DNA of 64,000 bases from the NCBI GenBank assembly GCA_030620095.1, contig JAUTXW010000328.1, positions 1,239,001 through 1,303,000 on the forward strand. The letters are read 5' to 3'. The translations under genes were made by a program, and so were the position numbers. Position 1 is the first letter of the stretch, and every line of letters begins with the position of its first letter. Shown in pieces: positions 48,301 to 59,404 of the stretch. The notes under the pieces were generated by a model. It was not told the DNA's origin and did no database searches. It was given only the letters and a program-made list of their open reading frames with translations. The DNA comes from Kuschelorhynchus macadamiae (taxonomy: Eukaryota; Arthropoda; Insecta; Coleoptera; Curculionidae).

Positions 48301-49029
48301 TATACATTTGTAAGATTACCTTTTTTTAATTCCTATACACAAAAATTTATGGATGAACCACTTTTTCAAATTATATCCACAAAAACTAAGGTTTCACAAA
48401 CTTAATTTATGAACTATGTGAAAAACTGATTGTTATTTCTAACTAAAAGTTAAAAGTAATTAATATATTAAACATCATTAAAGGTTTGCCATCTTTTATA
48501 GTAGCATGACACATAATTACAGCTGCTAAATATAGAGAGCGGGAGTGTGGCACATTTGACGGAAATCTAGTGTACTGGGATGCTACGTTGCCATGTTTAT
48601 TTTATATATGACCTATATAAATTATATAAGAAAAGCGGAATACAGTTGTTTTGAATTTTTTTTAGTATGCCATTAAATTTATTTGTCATACCAGTTGCTA
48701 TTACCATGGAGGTAACCAATGTTTTTGATTTAATGGGAATACTCTTTTAAATGATGAACGATTTTTGAGAGTACTAAATAATTAGCCGCTAGTACGTGAA
48801 AATTTGCGGTGTCCTGTAGTGCGGTGCAAGCGAAATTGCAGCTTGTAGCATAGAGAAGGGGTTACTTTAGGATTAATTTTTTATTGTAGAATGTGTCGAG
48901 TGCGATACCAAATTTTTCGAAATTCATTTTTTGAAAATAGTAATTTGCCGCCCCGAATAATAATTTTTTTGTTATGGGAGTGGGCCAGGGAAATTCGTGC
49001 CGGCTGTGCGCAAATTAATTGTGGATACT
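48301..49029. other. No gene; inverted-repeat arm at 48246-48365
   Basis: The blocks ggatgaaccactttttc (48341-48360) and gggctcttgtaaag (48252-48265) recur inverted at 49490-49622, framing the interval that contains the hairpin repeat. Confidence 0.45.
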
Positions 49030-49370
49030 TTAATAGGCGCCACAGACATCATCGTTAAAGCCATAATACAAAAGGCGAACAACAGCGAGGTGCATCACTG
49101 GCGGAAGTCTAACATTCTGCATAGACCACGGGGCCGATGCCGAATGTTAGACTTCCGCCAGTGATTTACCCCGCTGTAGATAGGTGGATCGGTAATAGCA
49201 GGTGCCCGAAGGCACTAGGTGGTTTGGTACCGAATTAGCACTAGGTTAGGCGCCGTAGGCATCATCGTTAAACCCCTAACATAAAAGGCATACCACAGCG
49301 AATTACATCACTGGCGGAAATTTAACATTCGGCACAGGGGGGCCAAATGCGTTACTGTCAGAAGACAAAC
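49030..49370. repeat. Hairpin repeat family, two units
   Basis: Unit 1 begins ataggcgccacagacatcat and unit 2 begins ttaggcgccgtaggcatcat (49255). Both continue with cgttaaa-cc-taa and atcactggcgga. The block between them holds a 29-bp stem (49094-49122 with 49137-49165, one mismatch) around a 14-nt loop. GC-richer than the surroundings. No coding frame. Confidence 0.65.
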
Positions 49371-49681
49371 ATAAAAAATGTAAACTCCATACAATAATGT
49401 AAGTTTGGCAACAATGTAAGATAGCTTTTCTTCAAATTGTCATATTAAGAAGTATGGCGCATTGGAAAGCAGTGGAATTATCGTAGTTATTTTTGTTTTT
49501 TTTTAATAGAAAAAGTGGTTCATCACTTTCTTTTATTTTCTTAAACCAGTTAAGTGAAGGTAAACTTTCTATTTTATATTCAAAAATTATCAAATTCCGT
49601 GGGTTTAATTGTTTACAAGACCCTATTCCTCATTAAAAATAATACATCTTGCAGGTTTCACATTTTATCCTAATAACCCAG

Positions 49682-49735
49682 CATAATTAAAATTTCAATT
49701 CTTTGGCTTTCAGTTAAACGATCCATTTTTGTAAA
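49682..49735 (-). pseudogene. Mariner-like transposase N-terminus
   Basis: The minus strand reads MDRLTESQRIEILIMLGY then a stop. The leader above it (49736-49800) is inverted relative to 46401-46455. Probably the displaced 5' end of the relic at 47845-48300. Confidence 0.5.
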
Positions 49736-49800
49736 TCAACAAAACTGACATTGTTAAACATATCAGGTAATCTTTTTTAATAGCCTGATTTTATTGTTAT

Positions 49801-51414
49801 AAATTCCCCAAACTTATTTAATCGGCATTTCAGACATATTTATTAAAATTGTAAAAGTTAACTTCGCTGTATCTTTTTTTTTGTGGACTGAGTACTGTAA
49901 TTTCTCCGTAATAGGTTGTTTAAAACTTTTACTGCCTTATTTACGATACATAAAACTGTCTCCCAAGAATCAGGGAATGCGTAGACTAGGTCTTCTCTCT
50001 TTTAATAGTTTTTAAAACCTTTTCCATCATCTGTTTAAGTGTAAAACATTGTAGAGCAATAAATTCACTGGATTTTTATGATGCCCTCCGCTAAGGCAGT
50101 TATTTAAATCCAGACATAACAAACTCTGAACCTGTTCCGAACGACTTTTAATTTAAGAATAGTATTTATTATATTCGAAGATGTCAATGTTATGTTATGG
50201 GTATGTGCTGCGACTGCTGCGAAAATTATTTAATACATGAAACAATAATAAAAATAAAAAATAATACATTAAAAGCTGCATTGGTTTTACTGATTCTAAG
50301 GAATTTAGGTTTTACATAATTGGAATAAATTGGAACCGAAGGTTTTGTTGCAGCTTATTAAAGGGCAATCTTCTATAAGAAGTATTGTATTTATTACAGT
50401 ATTGTAATCCAGGCATGGACGAATTGACTCTAGCAAGTTCTTCTGCGAGCTTAGCTTGAAATCAATGACGTCAAAAAGAAATAGACCCCGCATTTCATTC
50501 ATAAAAATGAAATAAATAGAATCAAACATCAATTTGTTATTGTGTATGAGTGGAAAAAAGACGGACTGATCGCATAAAGAATAATTTGCGGTGAAAATTG
50601 CAACGCTGTCAGATAACTTCGCGAGGCTTACCAGTGGCGTAGCTATTTTTGAGATAATGTATTATTTGCTATATTTTTTTGAGCCCAAATATTAGTTTTT
50701 AGTTTTTTTGTTCTAAGATGAACAGGAACGATTTCACATCGTAAAAGTGAGAGTTTTAATAATAACTTGAAAACAATTAATTTAGATATTATGTCGTGGA
50801 AAAGTCTGCACTGAATGGGAAACTTTTTTATTATCAATTTCTCGAAAAACTTTCTTCCTTTCTTCTTGATAAAACTTGTGTGTTTGTCGAAAAAATAGTT
50901 TTCACAATATTAAATTTATTTTTTTGAAATTGTTAGTGAAATCCACTTTTTTGAACATCCTGATCTAAAGTTTATTACTATCAAAAATATTTTTTTTGAA
51001 CCACCAACTTTTATCAAGAAATCAATAATAAAAAAAGTAAATAAATGCATTAAAATGCAAGATGTTAAAAAATAAAAAAAAATAAAGAAACTTTTTGATG
51101 ATTCTGAAGCACCCTGTATAATATTTTACACTATATTTGAAACTTATTTTTTTTTATAAAAATTTAAATAACAAGGTTGAAAGTGGTGCTGCACTTTATG
51201 AATTTTCGTGGTTTATAAAAATAAAACAAAGTTTAAAAGTTTGGTATATTTTATTTATAAACGGTTTGATATAATAACAAACAACTATTATTATCGACAA
51301 AACAAAAGTAACAGCATATTAATTTAATATTTCATTATATATATAATAATTAAACTCGTCTATTACATATTTAATGATTCAGTGACAATTTCCAAAATCG
51401 GAAATTTAAAGGAA

Positions 51415-51417
<3 letters not shown>
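49801..51417. other. No gene recognised
   Basis: The block accagtggcgtagct at 50629-50644 is a common start of insect DNA transposons but no partner end was found. Minus-strand frames at 50305-50532 and 50643-50837 have no motif. Confidence 0.45.

Positions 51418-51487
<70 letters not shown>
51418..51487. repeat. (TA)n tract
   Basis: Pure TA, about 70 bp. Confidence 0.95.
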
Positions 51488-51489
<2 letters not shown>

Positions 51490-51942
51490 TAAGTACGACG
51501 CCGACGCGACGGTTTCTAACATAAATCGATAAGAAAATAAATTTCATTTTTCTTCCACAAAAATCTCCTGTCATAAGCAAAATTGCGAATGCGTGCCGAG
51601 ACCAAATTTATGATAATTCCGACAAAAATTATTATTATTAAACTTAGAATATATGGTAGCTGCTGAAAATTTCTCTTCGTGATCCATTTTCACACAATTT
51701 TGAAGTTCTTATTTTTACGTATACAAAACACGATTTAAGGAATAGAAAATTATTGAATTTACCTTTGGGAATTGAAAAAAATTACCTCCAAAAAATATTC
51801 GATTTTGACAGTGAGGAATATTTAGAATTCTCAAAAAAAGAAAAACTTTTAAGCAAACGCTCATTAAAAGTAGTTTTAGAATTTTGAGAAAGTACTAAAA
51901 AGAAAGATGAATACATTTATGATTAAAGAAATCCAGATTTTT

Positions 51943-52908
51943 AATGTAGCAATATGGTTCCAGACCCTCTATGGAAGATAACACCACATTAACCTCGATA
52001 TTAACAAAGTGACTTAGCTTATTTATTAAAATACTATTAAATATATAAAACCTAAAAATATTAAGCAAAAGTCGCCAATATCCTATTTGCTCAAGATATA
52101 CCTATAATTTTTTACATTTTCAAAATTGCTCTACCTGCAATGTTTTAATAGATATTGGCAAATAACTAGTTTTTTGCAACTTTTTTTCATATTTTGTTGT
52201 ACTTGCAGGGGGACTAGCAACAAGTGAAAAAAAAAGCATTCTTCTTAATAATTTTTTTGTCATTGAATTGGTTTTGACAGGGTTGGATCCCCCTAGAACT
52301 GAAATCCTGGCTACGTGCCTGCAAAAGACATATTTATGTAATGGTTCATGTGGCAATATTTATTATTAGCAATAAGCTTAGTCATTAAAGAACAAGCATT
52401 TCCATGACAAAATACAACCAATAACAATGTAGCAATATGGTTCCAGACCCTCTATGGAAGATAACACCACATTAACCTCGATATTAACAAAGTGACTTAG
52501 CTTATTTATTAAAATACTATTAAATATATAAAACCTAAAAATATTAAGCAAAAGTCGCCAATATCCTATTTGCTCAAGATATACCTATAATTTTTTACAT
52601 TTTCAAAATTGCTCTACCTGCAATATTTTAATAGATATTGGCAAATAACTAGTTTTTTGCAACTTTTTTTCATATTTTGTTGTACTTGCAGGGGGACTAG
52701 CAACAAGTGAAAAAAAAAGCATTCTTCTTAATAATTTTTTTGTCATTGAATTGGTTTTGACAGGGTTGGATCCCCCTAGAACTGAAATCCTGGCTACGTG
52801 CCTGCAAAAGACATATTTATGTAATGGTTCATGTGGCAATATTTATTATTAGCAATAAGCTTAGTCATTAAAGAACAAGCATTTCCATGACAAAATACAA
52901 CCAATAAC
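51943..52908. repeat. 483-bp tandem duplication, nearly identical
   Basis: The units 51943-52425 and 52426-52908 are essentially identical; the one difference I saw is G versus A (tgcaatgttttaat at 52137 versus tgcaatattttaat at 52620). Each ends ...aaatacaaccaataac and contains gaaatcctggctacgtgcct, whose inverse (gcacgtagccagg) is a known type of transposon start. A 78-residue minus-strand frame in each unit has no recognised product. Confidence 0.95.
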
Positions 52909-54879
52909 AGGGTGAGTTCTTATTACTATTGTTACTAAAGATGAGGATAAAACTATTTTGTTACAGGGACCCACTTTGTGTTTTGATGTCTATATCAAGA
53001 GTATAATGCTTATTTAATACCTTTCTTTATCAGCTTATCACCGACTTCACAGGAAATATGTAATAAAATATAATTTATTACTTTTTAATGCAACCTATTT
53101 TTTGAAATCGGGTTTGTTTTTCAAAACATTTTGATTTCACTCTTTTTCCAACATATTTTAGTTCCATTTACGCGAAGTTAGGTAAAAATTTACTTTTAAA
53201 AGTTTGCCACGCTCGCGGCAAGTAACATTATATAAAAATGCACCACCTTTACATGTATTGGATCTATTCGTATTCACAGAAAATCAGCACTAAACATAGC
53301 CCAATATTAATATGAATACAAAATTGAACTTCGTGTCCCTAAAAACCACAAAAACCATATTATGAAAAACAATATCTTTACAGTATTTATCCCTCAATTT
53401 ACCCCCTTCCTTTTTTCCCCACCATCCACCTTCCCCGCTATACATTTCACTTATTGACAATATAAATATTTTGTGCCAAGATTAATATTTTTAACATTCA
53501 TTATAATATATTATATTATTATTTATATTACCGAAATCACCTGATAAAAACAGATTTTCCGTAGTTGGGATAATGTACCTCAGGATGGTATTTATTTACT
53601 TTTCTGATTACTTATTTTTAAAAACCAAATTTTTAGGCAATAAATTAAAGCATTTCAAATTCATTAAAGAAAATCTATAGTAAATGAAAAATTGAAAAGT
53701 AGCGCTATTGCGCTATTTTCATTTTTTGTATATGCTTGCTATTTGAGAACTCCGACTATCCTAAATATTCCTTGAAAATTTCATCCAAAATGCAAACCAT
53801 CCTGGAGTAATCAATGACAACATAAAATAGTGGGTCTTACAGCTTAGACAATTAAAATTTAATACCTATGCTTTAACAAATAGTATATTTATGTTGTTTA
53901 TTAACCCCTCAAAAAAGGTGGTTTGATAAATTTTAGAGGAATATTTGAGACTTTTAGCAAAACGCTGTACTCCGTTTATCATCAATGTCTTCGACTTTAT
54001 AGATAAGTTGAAGTTATAAAAAATTAATTTAAGTCCAAAGGAAATGTGCAATACAAAAACAATACTTCATTTGCAAATATAAGAACGCTATTAGACGGTG
54101 ACTTTACCCTTCAACTACAGCACTGGTATGACTTAACCTAACTTACTTTCGAAAACAAATTTCTGGGTTTAAATCGTTTCTTTTTCTGGAAATAAAGCAA
54201 GTTCGCACCATTTTCTTAAAGTTTTTTAAACAGATTCTTGAAAATAGCCACACAAAACATTTGGATTTCTGAAAAACACCAGATTTATTATATAGATTAT
54301 AAAGGATGATATCCGTTATAATCTGGCCACAGTAACGGTTTGGCAAACCAGGTTTAATGTTCGATTCCTCCAAAATGTAAACAACTGGGTCTACGTTATT
54401 TCCATGTCGTTGCTTGAAATGGTGCCTTAATATGTCTTTTAGTTTCAACAAGTGCGCTTGGTTTGGTAAACAACATTTTGCTTTTCAGGAATTCCCACAG
54501 GAAGAAATATGGAGTGCTAATGTCGTGCGATCTAGGTGACCGATGCAAGTTTCCCATTTCGACAAATCGTACGATGGAGAGATCTCTTTTCCAATTTAAG
54601 GCAAAAAAAAATTAATATATGAAAATGTGCCCGATTTAACGATGTTTTGTTAACTCGTGTATATCTAATTATTCTTTTTTCGGAGTTAATAATAATTAGG
54701 TAGCTATGATATATAGAGTTGCCCTATACCTACATATGAATGGAATTTATTTTAATATATTTCATCACCAAGTCTTCAAACATTTCTGCGAACTTAAGCT
54801 ATACAGGGTTATCCACATTCAGTGTGGTACATTAGACATATCCGGAGAAAAAAACAAGTTTAATTTTTGAAATTTGATG
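52909..54879. other. No gene; repeat copy at 53695-53830
   Basis: 53695-53830 matches 19460-19640 (atatgcttgctatt, tgaaaatttcatccaaa, accatcctggagtaa). A pyrimidine-rich run at 53400-53450. Nothing else was recognised. Confidence 0.45.
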
Positions 54880-55760
54880 AGCTGACATATAATAATAATA
54901 TATATATTTCACAAAAATATAAACAATAACATTCCACAAAAATATAAACAATGACATAAAAATAAACAATAATAACAATTACATAACATTTAGTAAAAAT
55001 AGCAACATGATTTATAAATCATGTCATCTCCGAATTTTAAACTTTGGAAATATATTAGGAAGCCCCAGAAGCCCGTGGGCTAGTTTTAGGCATGTTCCAA
55101 ATACTTCAAAAGCTTGCCAGTGACGACTACCCATGATTAACAAATTTGCGACTATTAATCTTTTTAGTAAACATGACTTAAAAATTAAAATAATATTGTA
55201 CATACATTGCTTATCACAATCAATTGTGCATTATACTCTGAGCAAAAAAAACAATGAAAATAAAACATGGCTCGCTCGGATCGCGCTGATTTACCTTAAA
55301 TCTATCATATCATGAAATACACATCTTGGTTTGCTACCTAGCCAATTTTTTACCTCACACTTAAAACGATTTAAAGAGTTCAAATCTTTGAGGTTTTTAG
55401 GTATTTGACGATATATATATGCTGTCAAAAACCAATCCGACCTTTGTGCTAGAGTCTTAGATGTTTTTGTAGTTTTAGTACTCATTTGTTTTTTATGTCT
55501 AGTGTCGTGAGTGTGTGTTATTGCTGTAAGAGTATGTTTTTGTTTATGTTGCCGGATCAGAATTTTTTTAAAATAAATTTGCCTAATGTCTAAGAGGCCA
55601 CTTTGCCCATACAAACCATCTGACGGGCAAGTATTTCTTTTTTTATAAACATTTTTTGAATTACTTCGAGTGGTTTGATGTTATTGTCGAATGTTGCACC
55701 CCAACCCACAATTCCATATTGTATGTGAGATTCTACTAAAGCAAAGTATATATATGAAGC
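54880..55760 (-). pseudogene. LINE 3' end (Jockey-like), RT C-terminus plus 3' UTR
   Basis: The minus strand, from about 55755, reads FALVESHIQYGIVGWGATFD and IKPLEVIQKMFIKKEI (typical: ALV-S-LQYGI-WG, then L---QK), a frameshift near 55615, then GLLDIRQIYFKKILIRQHKQ, THDTRHKKQM, SDWFLTAYIYRQIPKNLKDL and FKCEVKNWL with a stop at 55291. This is the C-terminal third of a LINE reverse transcriptase. A noncoding 3' UTR follows down to about 54880, ending in an ATAAACAAT-type tandem repeat (54890-54990), as LINE tails often do. 5'-truncated, as usual for dead copies. Confidence 0.75.
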
Positions 55761-56250
55761 TGGGACCTATCATTTAAAAATACTTTTATTGCGGCAGTGT
55801 TGCCAGATTTATTTGTGATGTGTAGCAACTTTGAAATTTTGAATGAAATACGCTATATTTTCCTCCTATACCATTCCCATTTTGTAGATATTTATTAACA
55901 TGTACAGTTTTGGAACGAAATCATTATGGTGTTAGTATCAAAAATCTACTTATCTTGTGGACTTAATTTTTTTCACAAAAATCTAGCGTTAAGCGGTGAA
56001 AACTGGTAAAACTTTGTTGGAAAATGGTTTAAAAATTCGAAAGAATTAAAATTCCTGAAATAAAACTTCCTTATGGCGAAAAATAACAAATTAAATAACA
56101 TATTTCTTTATAGACTATGTAAGTAAAGAAATTAAAAATGAATGAACTATTATTCATTTTTCGTTTAATAAATCGGTCTTTACCAGAAATTTCCCTCATA
56201 ACGAATTTCACCACACATAGATAACACAGTTTATACATTTATATACAGTA
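55761..56250. other. No gene recognised
   Basis: AT-rich, no motif. Confidence 0.5.
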
Positions 56251-56255
56251 CGCCG
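56251..56255. repeat. 5-bp target-site duplication (CGCCG), left
   Basis: Identical to 58032-58036. Confidence 0.75.
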
Positions 56256-58031
56256 CACAATGGGGCCCGATATGGAAAAAAACCCTAAAGTTGGTGGTTT
56301 CCGCTTCATCCAAAATTTTGTATTTTGAGTCCTCTAATACCTACTGATTCAATATCCGAAGTGCTTTCAATTCTGAATGGATTTTAGTAATTGTAACAGT
56401 TACTGAAACTTAGATTTTCTTATTTTTATTAAAAATATTGTTGTTTATAGGTGAAATTTTATTTTTTTTTTCACTGTGTCAGGTGCTATAAAAAATTCGG
56501 GAGTTATTTCTTAAATTCAAAGAACACGTAAATATTTTATAAAAAATTTTGGTTTAAAAAAAATCTTTCTGGAATTCTTTCTGCAATTGGTTTACCAAAA
56601 TTATAGTAATAGTTCATGTTTTCTTATATGTATTCGACTGGAAAATAATTGCGTCATGTTTTGTTACTCTGCAACTATTTTTAACTTATATAGAACATAT
56701 CAAAGAAGTAACCCTGTAAATTTGATCGCCGTTTAGAAACGTTCAAAAATGATTGTTGAAGTTCAACCCTTTTTATGCGGGTACATAATATACGTGTGTT
56801 CAAAAAGTCCCGGACCCCCCCCCGATATGTCGTTTATAGATCTCCCTCTGGTGTATATTAAAAAAATTGTTCTAAATATGCAGGGTGCACTGGAACAGCT
56901 TACATTTTGATCCATTTTCAAATTCTACATTACATTGTAGCCAAACTTTAGGTAGCAAGTGCTATAGCTGAACCCACTCGATTAAAAGATACATCTATTT
57001 AAAGAGTCTCGAATATTATTAGGTGTAAACAATCATTACCATAATTTACCTTTTTTACCTTCATACCACATAAAACAAAGCACCAACATTTTGGCGATGG
57101 TATTTATGGTGATTGTCAATTTCAACAATTAAGTTCAATAAACTTTACCTCGCAATAATCGAGATATTGTCAACGTCAAGAAATACCAGCATCAGAATAT
57201 TGGTGTTTTTTTAAGGTGAAATAAAGGTGAATGGTAGTAAAGGTTAATACAATATTTTTTAAATTGGTGTATCTTTTAAAATAGCAGATTTAGGTATAGC
57301 AACTTCTACATAAAGTTTGACTACAATAAAAAGTAGAATCCGAAAATGAATCAAAAAGTAAACTGTTCCATTTAAAAAAATGTAACTTTTGCCTCTATAC
57401 CGTAGTTGTAGTGCACCCTGTATATTCAAAACAACCTTTTTAATATACACCAGGGGAGATCTATAAACTTTATATATAAGACACCTTTTAATGAAACGTC
57501 ACGTTTACGAAATATTTGGGGGGTCCCGGGCTTTTTAAACACACTGTATATATTTTTTTATATAGGTATCATTCTAACTGATATCTAACTCTAATAAATG
57601 CCAAAATGTCAGTATATTGTGTAAGACGGAAGGCCGAGTTGACTTTTTCAATTTTTGGTGCACATAAGGTTTAAAATTAACAATTGGAGGCGAAGAACCG
57701 TATTTTTGAGGTTTCTACTCAAAATTACCATTTTAGATACGTGATCTTTATATGGTAAAATTAGAATCGGTGTCAAACTTCCTATAACAATTACTCACTG
57801 TATCTAATAGGTTGAAATTGTTGTTAAAAAAAATTGCTTATTAACTCATCTAGTATAACTACAAGTTGTTTTGCTCTATTTCATATCCATGCACTCTAAT
57901 CGTCAAATCGACGACAGCATTCGATTCTACACAAGAAACTACAATAGATGTGATTTAAAAGTACCCTCAAACGTTCATAATTCGTACGATAAGAGGTTTT
58001 TTCCCAAAAATAGTGGTTTGGCCCCACTGTG
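56256..58031. mobile_element. Non-autonomous Transib-like element
   Basis: The left end reads CACAATGGGGCC (56256) and the right end, inverted, reads CACAGTGGGGCC (ending at 58031). The 5-bp flanks are identical and GC-rich: CGCCG at 56251-56255 and at 58032-58036. CACWRTG heptamer ends with 5-bp GC-rich duplications are the hallmark of Transib transposons, the relatives of RAG1; the right end matches the consensus recombination-signal heptamer. No Transib transposase frame is present and 0.76 kb of the interior is a nested MITE, so it must have been mobilised in trans. Inverted similarity beyond about 12 bp is weak. Confidence 0.75.
56790..57550. repeat. MITE nested in the Transib-like element
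   Basis: The left arm gtgttcaaaaagtcccggac, gatctccctctggtgtatat and gcagggtgcac (56796-56895) is inverted in the right arm gtgcaccctgtat, atatacaccaggggagatct and gtcccgggctttttaaacac (57412-57543). No transposase frame. Length and ends fit a mariner-type MITE. Confidence 0.7.
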
Positions 58032-58036
58032 CGCCG
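58032..58036. repeat. 5-bp target-site duplication (CGCCG), right
   Basis: Identical to 56251-56255. Confidence 0.75.
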
Positions 58037-58118
58037 CACGGTTCTGAAACCGCGACGAAAATGGGAAGTTTGTCAAAAGCAGACCGTCTCTATCGATATG
58101 CAGAGTTTTAGTCAATCA

Positions 58119-58730
58119 CTAATTAGTAATGCACCGTTTCCATAGATGCTTGCATTCTTTCCCTAGTCTCAAATTCGTGTGCCATACTTTACTAAGGTAT
58201 TTTATATGAAATCTGGATTGTAGCTCTACAAGTTTATTAAGCAAATTAATTGGCAAACTATCGGCATCAATTTTCAAACGAAACCAATTATGCATGAGCG
58301 TTGTCATGTTGCAACAAAGCACAAAGCACCTCTTACTAAGGATCCTCGACGTTCTGTCCTTATTGCTAGCTTCAGTTTTTCTTTTAATTCCTTAATTAGT
58401 ATGAAGTACTATTGAATGTAGTACCTCTTGTCATATAATCTTCCATAAGTACTTCTTTCCTGTCCCAGAATACGGTTAACGTAACCTTACCAACTGATAG
58501 AGCAGCTTTAAGCTTTGTGTATGTAGATGATCTGGAGTGACGTTATTCTTTGAAGAATTGTTTGCGTTTTGGCTAAAAATGGTGAACTCAGGATTCGTTT
58601 CCATTCACGATTCGATCTAGAAAGTTAGGTCCTTCATTTCCATAACGTCTGAGAACAGAGTAAACCTCATCTTATTTTGTACACATTTTACGATAGTTCA
58701 AGTGCTTAAAAAAATAACAAATCAATTTTG
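58119..58730 (-). pseudogene. Mariner transposase relic
   Basis: The minus strand reads HLNYRKMCTK, a stop where Trp is usual, GNEGPNFLDRIVNGNES, a stop, VHHF (active form: TGDETWVHHF), then KAALSVGKVTLTVFWDRKEV, LMEDYMTRGTTFNSTSY and ALLQHDNAHA (second Asp region; active form LLHDNARPH). The first catalytic Asp is Asn here and several codons are stops. Below 58300 the frame continues without clear motifs. Dead mariner, related to but distinct from the relic at 3878-4500. Confidence 0.7.
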
Positions 58731-59404
58731 AAAGGAGTTTTATTCAACTGTATTTGTCAATTTTCTAAAATAAACACTTTAAAGGCTCTAATGTTCTTTT
58801 CTGTAATTACACGGATTGCGTGCCCGAGATTCGACTTATCTTGAGCAGATTCGGTGCCAGTTAGAATAAATTTTTTTACCGATCCAATCAAAAACACTTT
58901 AACAAGCTGTACAGGAACTTTGGTATAAATTTAACATTATTAAATGAATTTTAGGATTAATACCTTCAGCCCTTAAAAATGTTATTATTAAACGCATTTC
59001 TTCGCTCATGCTACTTTGAAGGGTCGCAATTTTTGTCGACTAACAGAATAATTAGTTGTATTGTGTTAAAACAGAGGAAAACTGAATCGTGCCTTTCTCA
59101 AACGTGCAAAGTAAATAATCTTGTTCATTATTGCTTATAATATTTGCAAATTTACGTATAATTATTTAGGTCTTCTTTATTAATGAAAATAACAATTTTT
59201 TCATTTACAATTCAATATTTTGGTTTTCTGGTTTCTTCTTTTGGTCCATTTCACTCACATGAATTATGATAAACATATTTCCTCTCTTCTTTCTTGTAAA
59301 AAATCAGTTCAGCACTTTGAGAACATTTGAACTAGTAGAAAGTTTCAGTTTACATAGCTTTTTGTGTTCATTTGTCCAAACTGCTTTCCTTTATGTTTGC
59401 TTTA
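58731..59404. other. No gene recognised
   Basis: AT-rich, no motif. Confidence 0.5.
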
